Origin: Alteromonadaceae bacterium
GTDB taxonomy: Bacteria; Pseudomonadota; Gammaproteobacteria; Pseudomonadales; Cellvibrionaceae
Direction of reading: 5' to 3'
NCBI GenBank assembly: GCA_002746115.1
Contig: NVXL01000013.1
Coordinates: forward strand, 7,572 to 42,758
Length of the DNA stretch: 35,187 bases
Shown: in pieces, positions 29,353-35,187 of the stretch
Layout: every line of letters starts with the position of its first letter
How positions within the stretch are numbered: position 1 is the first letter of the stretch
Made by a program: the position numbers and the translations under genes
The notes under the pieces: generated by a model
What the model was told of the DNA's origin: nothing
What the model saw: the letters and a program-made list of their open reading frames with translations, nothing else
Database searches by the model: none

Positions 29353-30222
29353 CTAATTCTCCGAACGAAAAACCACCTTCCGTATTTGATAACTATTCAC
29401 CGTGCCGCCCACAAACGCGGAATCGAACTGCCCTAGGTGCACCTTGCGAACACTTAACGTTGCCGAACAGTCGCCTCCACCATCAATCATATCTAAATCG
29501 CCCGCAGGGATGGTATATATACCCGGGTCAGTATCTATGACGGCTGAGAATGAAAAAGTATCGCTAAAGCTACAGGTAAAATTCACTTCAATTTCGATGG
29601 ACGCTTGCGGATCAGTGTTATCCCACTCGATTATAATATCATCACTACTACGACTAAAGGCGGTATTGTCTTGCGGGGCAACAATTGAAAATGCAGGCGA
29701 AATCGTCACTGAAGAGCTATCCGCTGTCGTGGCATTATCTCGGAATAATGAGAAAAAGTAAGGCGTATTTTCATTCTCACTTTGGGGTAAACTTGCAGAA
29801 TACCAAGTACCAAAATCATTGAGTATTAAACGGTACCAAAGGAAAAAATAGGAGCCGCGGGGCGTTGTCGATGGTGAAAAGGTTGTATGCTGATCTTCAT
29901 ACGTATCGAGGTCGCCAAATATATTATCTGAAAAATCAATGTCGTCAACACTACTGCCTGCCGAAAACCACAAAACATCATTACCCACTAAACGAACGAA
30001 TGTTGTTGAGTCATTGCTATCACGTGGAGGGGCATTTCTAGTTAACTGCGCCTCAGAAAAAACGCGATCGCCACCTTCCGATATTACCTGAAATGTAGCG
30101 TATATTCGTCCAGTTGACACTGTATCTGAGTCAACAACTATATCATTGTCGCCAGAGCAGGCACTTAAAAATAATACAACAAGTGAAATTGAAATTAATT
30201 TATTGCGCAAAAAATAAAACAT
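29353..30222 (-). CDS. Lipoprotein of unknown function
   Basis: A 289-aa protein with leader ISISLVVLFLSACSG (lipobox LSAC, C22; the next residues SGDND suggest outer-membrane sorting). The mature protein is acidic, rich in Ser, Asp and Thr, and beta-type throughout. Residues about 170-280, from SPAFSIVAPQDNTAFSRSSD, look like an Ig-like sandwich with a C...C pair (FTCSFSD, GGDCSATLS). No enzymatic motif is visible. It is followed on the same strand, with the barrel gene 30314-30826 upstream, by no other gene; the two surface proteins may form an operon, separated by a 91-nt gap containing a 14-bp tandem repeat. Confidence 0.75.
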   Translation of the reverse strand: MFYFLRNKLISISLVVLFLSACSGDNDIVVDSDTVSTGRIYATFQVISEGGDRVFSEAQLTRNAPPRDSNDSTTFVRLVGNDVLWFSAGSSVDDIDFSDNIFGDLDTYEDQHTTFSPSTTPRGSYFFLWYRLILNDFGTWYSASLPQSENENTPYFFSLFRDNATTADSSSVTISPAFSIVAPQDNTAFSRSSDDIIIEWDNTDPQASIEIEVNFTCSFSDTFSFSAVIDTDPGIYTIPAGDLDMIDGGGDCSATLSVRKVHLGQFDSAFVGGTVNSYQIRKVVFRSEN

Positions 30223-30250
30223 AGAATAACCTAAAAGTATGAGTCAGAAC

Positions 30251-30292
30251 CAATGCATAAAGGGCAATGTATAAAGGGCAATGTATAAAAAT
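30251..30292. repeat. Three 14-bp tandem repeats
   Basis: CAATGCATAAAGGG (30251), CAATGTATAAAGGG (30265) and CAATGTATAAAAAT (30279) stand in the gap between the barrel and lipoprotein genes, in the leader of the lipoprotein. Slippage in this array could change expression of the downstream gene. Confidence 0.7.
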
Positions 30293-30313
30293 AATTGCCA
30301 TATACAACTAGTA

Positions 30314-30826
30314 TTAAAAGGAGAATCGAACACCCACTTGAACAAGGTGTATATCTCCGCCAACAAGGTCATCTACATATTTCCAGTCGCCCTGTAAACT
30401 AAATAGACGGGTAAGCTCTTGGACAATTTTAATGTTTAAATAAGGGTTTATATCGTCTTTTTCACCAATTTGTCGACCCAGAATATACACTTCAGATCGT
30501 GTCGCTAGGGCACCAATACCAAGCTCCAGCTCAGTAGAGCCAAAGTCGATTGCTCTACCAAGCCCCGCATAAATGCCATCTGTTTTAATTTTGGTGCCCT
30601 CATCCGCACCTGATGGTCTGAGTTCATCAATAACAAGCACTCCAACCCGATATAGCATATCCGACTTACGATAGGCGAAGGAGCCATCCAAAGAGACTCC
30701 CTCGTCATAACTTTCGTTGGACACTAGTGCCGTACCAGCACTTGCATCAAAGTTGAAACTTCCTGACCACGCGTTAGAGGCTAAGACAAACAAGCCAAGT
30801 GACGCACACCGAATATTTCGCAACAT
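30314..30826 (-). CDS. Small outer-membrane beta-barrel protein
   Basis: About 170 aa from MLRNIRCASLGLFVLASNAW (signal peptide ending NAWS), with GGAG nine bases upstream; an ATG at 30841 is the alternative. The mature part alternates polar and hydrophobic residues in eight likely strands (SFNFDASAGTALVS, VSLDGSFAYRKSDMLYRVGV, DGIYAGLGRAIDF, TELELGIGALATRSEVY, NPYLNIKIVQEL, FSLQGDWKYV, IHLVQVGVRFSF) and ends in Phe, the signal for BAM insertion. This is the profile of OmpA/OmpX-like barrels; no named family was recognised. It lies just downstream of the LuxR-hydrolase gene on the same strand, 107 nt away, and could be its target or cotranscribed. Confidence 0.8.
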   Translation of the reverse strand: MLRNIRCASLGLFVLASNAWSGSFNFDASAGTALVSNESYDEGVSLDGSFAYRKSDMLYRVGVLVIDELRPSGADEGTKIKTDGIYAGLGRAIDFGSTELELGIGALATRSEVYILGRQIGEKDDINPYLNIKIVQELTRLFSLQGDWKYVDDLVGGDIHLVQVGVRFSF

Positions 30827-30932
30827 TCCGACTATCTCCATAAATTACAACACAGTTAATGATGTATCTATGGTATGTCGGGCAACGCTGACAATGCATG
30901 ACCCAAATGGGTTAAAGGTGATGAGGATGAGC

Positions 30933-32693
30933 TTAGCGCTTACGAACCGGCTCCGTTACAGGGCTTTCGAGTAATGTTTCCAAGATGTTTTTCCAGCAGT
31001 CATATATAAGTAAATGCCCCATATTCGGTACGATGTGCTCAACACAGCCAGGGATGCAATTCAGTTTCTCCGCAAGTTTAATCGGTATGGCTTTATCTTC
31101 TGCACCACGCCAAATCTGAGTTCCCTGAGGAAGGCTGTCAATATCGAAGCCCCATGGACGAGTGGCGATGATCGGCTCGTTAATAATACCGCTAGAGTCT
31201 GCGCTTATTGTGCACAGGAAGCTGTCAGCTAGGCTTTTGGCGACAATAGCATCTTCGCTCAAGCCTTGATCGTAATCTGACCAATGCCTTAAGTATTCAC
31301 GTAGGTAGGCGCCAGTATTAACACCCGCCGTTTTTAAAATAGCTTTGATAAAGCTGCGGTAAACCCTTGGGGTATATTTAGCAAAGCCAAGTACTAAACG
31401 AGACATATTCGGTTGAATATGCTCAAGCTCTGACAAGTTTTCAACCGGTACAATGGTGCTCACTAATGATAAGCCTAGGCAGCGCTCCCCCGACACATGT
31501 GCGGCGCTGGCAGCAAATGGCCCGCCCGCTGAGAACCCCAAAAGGTAATAGGACTCCAGCTTTAAATGGTCGACAAATTGCAAAAAATCTTGGCTCCAAT
31601 CAGGCAAGGAAATGGTGCTTTTCCACTTTGAGCCAAAGAACCCGGGGCGTAAGGGTGCAATCACTCTAACTTTAAGCGCGTTGAATTGTTCTTGGTCAAT
31701 CAACTTCCACCATTGCCACACAATAAACTCATGGAAGTAAATGACGGGAACGCCGCTTGGGTCGCCAAACTCGAAGTAGGCCATTTCACGGCCATCATCC
31801 AAGGTCATTTTTTTGAGCTTGAGATCACTCTGTTGCTCCAGGTTTTTGGCAGGAGCATCAGGCGCAAACGGCTTATTGTCGCCGCTATTGGGTGTAGAGA
31901 GAATCAGACCTACCAACTCGGACTGACGATTGGTGCCTGTTTTAGAGAATACGGCTTTGAGCTGGTTTCTAGCGGTGTTGTGTGTCACGCCTAACTTAAC
32001 AGCAATCTCGCTTAGAGAGTCACCGCTCACGAGCTTGTGTGCTAAGCGTGACTCGGCAGGGCTTAGTTTGTAAACCCGGCGTAACACGTCGGGAGAGACA
32101 AAATCGGATAATACATTTGATACGATAAATAAAGTGCAGCACTCACGGCCGAACGGGTCTGAGCTATCGGTAGTCTTTACCGCAAAAATAGATAAATAAC
32201 TATTGGCTTGTACATCGGCCAACTTAATGGCGCTAGAATTCTCTTTGCTGGTATTCATGCCGCCTAAGGTGGCTACGACGATACGTTTTAATCCAGCATT
32301 TTCACGCGTGGCGTAAATGGTGCCATTTTCAATTTTCAGTAAAGAAGAACTAGATACGACTTTATGTGCCAATTTGTTCGCGCTGACAATTGAGCATTGC
32401 GCATCGACGGTCATAATTGCCATCGGCAAACAATCCAGTACGTTCTTTGCCGCACCGATTTCGTTTTGCATTTTTTCGATACGTTGATTAATTCTAAGCG
32501 CCCGAAGCAGGTGTGAGGCCAGTATGTTCTCGTCTTCTGAGCTAGGTGGGCGTTCACGGTGGTTAGCATCGCCACCTTGCTGTAATTCTGTTTTGCAGGC
32601 GTCAAGTAGTGTTGGCCAAAGCTCCACATCCTCGGCTGTCTCATAGATTAAACTTACAATCTTGTGGGCATTATCGGTGGCTTGCTCTGCCAT
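30933..32693 (-). CDS. LuxR-type regulator fused to an alpha/beta hydrolase
   Basis: A 586-aa fusion. Residues 80-200 hold a PAS-like sensor (NVLDCLPMAIMTVDAQCSIV). Residues 210-265 are a LuxR/GerE HTH: LSPAESRLAHKLVSGDSLSE with IAVKLGVTHNTARNQLKAVF. Residues 295-586 form a complete alpha/beta hydrolase: GFSAGG with nucleophile S388, an acid at D533 (GAEDK) and H560 (PNMGHLL). The usual HG oxyanion motif appears as YFHEF. The catalytic triad appears intact, so the hydrolase either cleaves an ester or lactone signal or binds one as ligand, with the HTH acting on DNA. No signal peptide, so it is cytosolic. The downstream barrel and lipoprotein genes are its likely targets. Confidence 0.9.
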   Translation of the reverse strand: MAEQATDNAHKIVSLIYETAEDVELWPTLLDACKTELQQGGDANHRERPPSSEDENILASHLLRALRINQRIEKMQNEIGAAKNVLDCLPMAIMTVDAQCSIVSANKLAHKVVSSSSLLKIENGTIYATRENAGLKRIVVATLGGMNTSKENSSAIKLADVQANSYLSIFAVKTTDSSDPFGRECCTLFIVSNVLSDFVSPDVLRRVYKLSPAESRLAHKLVSGDSLSEIAVKLGVTHNTARNQLKAVFSKTGTNRQSELVGLILSTPNSGDNKPFAPDAPAKNLEQQSDLKLKKMTLDDGREMAYFEFGDPSGVPVIYFHEFIVWQWWKLIDQEQFNALKVRVIAPLRPGFFGSKWKSTISLPDWSQDFLQFVDHLKLESYYLLGFSAGGPFAASAAHVSGERCLGLSLVSTIVPVENLSELEHIQPNMSRLVLGFAKYTPRVYRSFIKAILKTAGVNTGAYLREYLRHWSDYDQGLSEDAIVAKSLADSFLCTISADSSGIINEPIIATRPWGFDIDSLPQGTQIWRGAEDKAIPIKLAEKLNCIPGCVEHIVPNMGHLLIYDCWKNILETLLESPVTEPVRKR

Positions 32694-32766
32694 CTACACT
32701 CTCGGAAATCAGGTAATGAACGTCCGACAAAGTATACAGCAGCCACTAAGCGTGTGACAGCGATAG

Positions 32767-32895
32767 CTATCCCACAAGCAAGGCTGCGCGCTCAAGCAAG
32801 TTACCTAGTTCAGCATCTTCTAAAGTGGCGCCAATTATGAATTTATTCCCATCCCCTTGGGCGCATTTTTCCTTACTTGCCCATGGCAGTCGTTG
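32767..32895 (-). other. Short open stretch, possible gene fragment
   Basis: Between two stops the minus strand reads QRLPWASKEKCAQGDGNKFI and IGATLEDAELGNLLERAALL to a TAG at 32767. The composition looks protein-like and lies directly downstream of the ferredoxin gene, but there is no ATG or ribosome site and no family was recognised. It may be the end of a lost gene or chance. Confidence 0.2.
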
Positions 32896-32960
32896 CTAGG
32901 TTAAGCAAATGGGGAGTAACATTCATGACCCAATTAGACTAAATTTGGCAAGTATATTCT

Positions 32961-33293
32961 TTACGCGCTGCGTCTTTCGAGCAGCGGTAACTTATTCTCA
33001 ACACCGTCCCAAAGTTCATGGTCGGTCAGCGGCTCTTTTACTGCTGTAATCTCCGGCCACACCAAGGCCAACTCAGCATTAAGCTCAATGAAATGTCTTT
33101 GCTCTTCAGGTAAATCATCTTCTTCAAATATTGCGCCGATCGGGCACTCTACCGGACAAAGGTTGCAGTCTATACAGGCCTCGGGGTCAATTACGAGAAA
33201 GTTTGGCCCCTCTCTAAAGGCATCCGTTGGGCACACCTCAATACAGGTAGTATGCTTACATTTAATACAGTTCTCGCTCACTACGAAGGTCAT
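32961..33293 (-). CDS. fdxA: Seven-iron ferredoxin
   Basis: A 110-aa ferredoxin. The first motif [14 protein letters not shown] (C9, C12, C17, C21) and the second [12 protein letters not shown] (C40, C43, C46, C50) bind one [3Fe-4S] and one [4Fe-4S] cluster, as in Azotobacter ferredoxin I and FdxA. The C-terminal 50 residues ([20 protein letters not shown]) match the FdxA-type extension. It carries electrons between redox enzymes in the cytosol. Transcribed alone. Confidence 0.95.
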   Translation of the reverse strand: MTFVVSENCIKCKHTTCIEVCPTDAFREGPNFLVIDPEACIDCNLCPVECPIGAIFEEDDLPEEQRHFIELNAELALVWPEITAVKEPLTDHELWDGVENKLPLLERRSA

Positions 33294-33598
33294 GGCTTAC
33301 AGTCTCACAATGGTCTTAATGGAGCTCGCACTGTATGCAAATTTCACATAGTGGTAAAATGGGTAATACCTGTAATACATATTGGTTTTTCAGATATACG
33401 AACTATTATCGGGTTTGCTAAAGTAAGGTATAGAAAGTAGATGATACCTTGCGTTTTAACCCTTGTAGGCTTGACTATATAAAGGACTGGGGATAGATTG
33501 CGGTCGAACACCTAGTGCACAGTTTGAACGAACGGTAGGGCTAGACGCCGAACGGCGCGGCTCATCAAAACAAACCTGAACAAGACCAAGGAATCCAT

Positions 33599-33979
33599 AT
33601 GATTTGCCCGAAGTGTAAGTGTCAAATGAACGCAATTGAAACTGATTCATTCTCCGCATTAAAGTGTTCTGGCTGTGCAGGTATATGGTTTCGTGACGGT
33701 AGTCATGAATTGGCCAAAACAATAAAGGGCGTCAGAGAAATCGACAGCAACTCTGATGAAGCAAAAGCCACCTATAATGAGCTTAGAGACATTGAGTGCC
33801 CAGAATGCCATAAAAAGACCACCAAAATGGTTGATCGAACTCAGCTACATATAGAGTTTGAAGCCTGCACATACTGCAAAGGGGTATTTTTTGATTCAGG
33901 TGAATTCAAAGACCTTACTGAGTTTACCTTTGTCGAGCGTATTAAACAGGCCGTCACAACTTTGAAGTCGAATTTGTAA
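33599..33979 (+). CDS. Double zinc-ribbon (zf-TFIIB type) protein
   Basis: A 126-aa protein made of two zf-TFIIB-like ribbons: MICPKCKCQMNAIETDSF to CSGCAGIWFRDG (residues 1-33), and IECPECHKKTTKMV to EACTYCKGVFFDSGEF (residues 66-104). Each has the CPxC...CxxC-x-G-x-[WF]-F-D pattern, and all eight cysteines are present. AAGGA precedes the ATG. Proteins of this family are common small bacterial zinc proteins with no defined role. No partner is adjacent. Confidence 0.92.
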   Translation: MICPKCKCQMNAIETDSFSALKCSGCAGIWFRDGSHELAKTIKGVREIDSNSDEAKATYNELRDIECPECHKKTTKMVDRTQLHIEFEACTYCKGVFFDSGEFKDLTEFTFVERIKQAVTTLKSNL

Positions 33980-34060
33980 TGTCTGGCAAATAACGACATC
34001 TCGCGCTTGCGTCAACATATCTCATTGTTGACCTAAGCGCGATGGCAGCTCTTACGATGT

Positions 34061-34225
34061 AATACCCCTACTGCTGCGCCAAGCGACATTGCGAATAAAC
34101 ATCAAAAAGATCGGGCGAATGGTACAAATGTTTATTCTATTTCAGTCTCGATTGAGAAAAAACACGCTGATTTAAAGACGATGGATGGCTCATTAAATAT
34201 TATTATGGTCAGCCCTAACATTTAA
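34061..34225 (+). other. Possible remnant reading frame
   Basis: A frame without a start codon reads NTPTAAPSDIANKHQKDRAN, GTNVYSISVSIEKKHADLKT and MDGSLNIIMVSPNI to a TAA at 34225. Composition looks protein-like, but no family or ribosome site was found; it may be the end of a lost gene. The rest of 33980-34271 holds nothing supportable. Confidence 0.2.
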
Positions 34226-34271
34226 CAGGAATAGATAGGGCAACAACCGTTACTACTGAAAATCTAAGAGC

Positions 34272-35009
34272 TTAACGTAATGTTCTTTGAAAAAACTGCT
34301 GGGCACGAGCATACATTTCAAGCGCCAGCGCGGGGTCATAACGCTCACCTTCATCACGCATAAAAGCATGCACCGCATTCACCTCCAACCACTGATAATT
34401 TAGACCGACACTTTGAAAGTGTGTATACAGCTTAAGGCGCCCTTCTTGCGGAACATGCGGGTCTTGCTTGCCGAAGATCATAAACACCTCGCCTTCAATA
34501 TCCTTAGCGCGTGAGAGACTGTCGTTACCCTGCTGGCAGGGCAAACTATTGCTATGAATATCAGTGGCGTACAAGCAGAATGCGCTCTTTACCTCAGTAT
34601 TAAGTGCCGCACGGAAGGCCAAGTGCCCGCCAATACACACACCCATGGCGCCAATGCTTTCTTGGCAGTAATCCTGAGCTTTGCAAAAATCTACCATCGC
34701 CTGGGTATCACTATCGTGATCTTCTAGCGCTTTAGTCGCCTTATCCTGATTACCTTTATCCTTACCCTCATCATCGTAACCCAGCACTGTGCCCATCGGA
34801 TTAAGCTCGTGAAATACTTCAGGTACAAGCACTACAAACCCCAGCCCTGCTAGAATATTTGCGCTCCTCGCAATAGGTGCGGTTATCTGAAATATCTCGG
34901 AGTAGAAGATGATGACGGGGAAGCGCCCAGAGTCCTGGGGACGAAATACTTGAATTTGCATATCACCCGTTGGCGTGATGATTTGTGCATTGTGACACTG
35001 AGTTTGCAT
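34272..35009 (-). CDS. Dienelactone hydrolase family protein
   Basis: A 245-aa alpha/beta hydrolase of the dienelactone hydrolase family. The catalytic triad is visible as C125 in GVCIGGH, D183 in GKQDPHVP and H214 in VHAFMRDEG, with E38 in YSEIF, the residue that polarises the cysteine in known members. It has no signal peptide. Members hydrolyse lactones or esters, often in aromatic breakdown, though many are uncharacterised; no other ring-cleavage genes lie nearby, so the substrate is open. Transcribed toward the zinc-ribbon gene. Confidence 0.94.
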   Translation of the reverse strand: MQTQCHNAQIITPTGDMQIQVFRPQDSGRFPVIIFYSEIFQITAPIARSANILAGLGFVVLVPEVFHELNPMGTVLGYDDEGKDKGNQDKATKALEDHDSDTQAMVDFCKAQDYCQESIGAMGVCIGGHLAFRAALNTEVKSAFCLYATDIHSNSLPCQQGNDSLSRAKDIEGEVFMIFGKQDPHVPQEGRLKLYTHFQSVGLNYQWLEVNAVHAFMRDEGERYDPALALEMYARAQQFFQRTLR

Positions 35010-35067
35010 GATATACGCCCCTTAATTTAAAGGGCGGTAGGTTAGCATGATTTACTACTGTAGACGC

Positions 35068-35187
35068 CTAGCTGGCCATAAGTAGTGGTCTTAATTCTTC
35101 TTTAGATAGCTCGCCGTTTTTATCTGTATCAAACAAGGCCAGAATCATAGCAGCATAATCATCAACCGAAGCCATTAAAATTTCTTC
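35068..35187 (-). CDS. EF-hand protein, C-terminal end (cut by window edge)
   Basis: The minus strand is open from the right edge to a TAG at 35068 and reads SVDDYAAMILALFDTDKNGE followed by LSKEELRPLLMAS. DTDKNGELSKEE is a canonical 12-residue EF-hand calcium loop with Asp at 1 and 3, Asn at 5 and Glu at 12. At least 39 residues of the protein are visible. It lies just upstream of the dienelactone hydrolase gene, in the same direction, with a gap of 58 nt. Confidence 0.8.
   Translation of the reverse strand, partial: EEILMASVDDYAAMILALFDTDKNGELSKEELRPLLMAS

Noticed and set aside
33456-33722. 88-codon minus-strand frame opposite the zinc-ribbon gene
   Set aside because: The plus strand codes a protein with eight patterned cysteines and a good ribosome site.
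1-35187. CRISPR arrays, rRNA or tRNA genes
   Set aside because: No regular repeat-spacer array, cloverleaf or rRNA segment was recognised by eye; a covariance-model scan was not possible.

Overview
The window looks like a stretch of chromosome from a marine, polysaccharide-degrading Gammaproteobacterium. The evidence is a chitin-binding LRR protein, a ricin-lectin hydrolase, a DUF2986 small protein, a seven-iron ferredoxin, a perfect CRP-type site, a PEP-CTERM-like sorting tail and REP-like palindromes. A Cellvibrionaceae-like host is plausible, but this is inference. No rRNA, tRNA or CRISPR array was recognised.

Region 1 (1-4738, minus strand) is the proximal end of an extracellular contractile injection system (eCIS, Afp/PVC-like). 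In transcription order it holds a DUF4255/Pvc16-like tail-terminator gene, an unrecognised 294-aa gene, the sheath, two inner-tube paralogues and the start of a third tube-like gene cut by the window edge. Baseplate, spike, ATPase and cargo would lie beyond position 1. Palindromes lie upstream of the operon. A tandem repeat and a long hairpin sit in the gaps around the tube genes.

Region 2 (5228-11962) is an accessory island of toxin-antitoxin modules in varying states of decay. It contains an excisionase-type antitoxin with a PIN toxin broken by a deletion, a YefM/YoeB pair, and a ParD/ParE pair with a 1-nt toxin frameshift. A HipA/HipB pair follows in toxin-first order, and then a second, doubly damaged ParD/ParE copy in direct orientation. 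Between the PIN pair and YefM/YoeB is a translationally coupled lipoprotein plus an L,D-transpeptidase-like protein without a signal peptide, which resembles an immunity-effector pair. Two 90-bp direct repeats, about 80 percent identical and with different but self-complementary hairpins, bracket this pair together with the PIN module.

Region 3 (12027-21022) carries mostly secreted proteins of unknown or surface-related function: a PEP-CTERM-like protein, an Ig-like exported protein, a ricin-repeat/alpha-beta hydrolase divergent from a TetR regulator, a small periplasmic protein, a decayed choice-of-anchor-D-like gene, a lysine-tailed secreted protein, an LRR-TSP3-CBM5 protein and an AraC regulator.

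Region 4 (21327-28994) holds a TPR-sulfotransferase, a membrane-anchored methyltransferase, a CRP-controlled secreted propeller-like protein, a CDP-alcohol phosphatidyltransferase with a cytidylyltransferase (a likely lipid head-group pair), a relic of a group II intron reverse transcriptase, and a lipoprotein metallo-beta-lactamase-fold hydrolase.

Region 5 (29079-35187) has a DUF2986 micro-ORF missed by length cut-offs, a lipoprotein, an outer-membrane barrel, a fused LuxR-type regulator/alpha-beta hydrolase, ferredoxin, a double zinc-ribbon protein, a dienelactone hydrolase and the end of an EF-hand protein.

The best candidates for something new are the L,D-transpeptidase/lipoprotein pair between structured direct repeats near an eCIS, the LuxR-hydrolase fusion, the LRR-TSP3-CBM5 protein and the ParDE repeats that flank a reversed hipAB.
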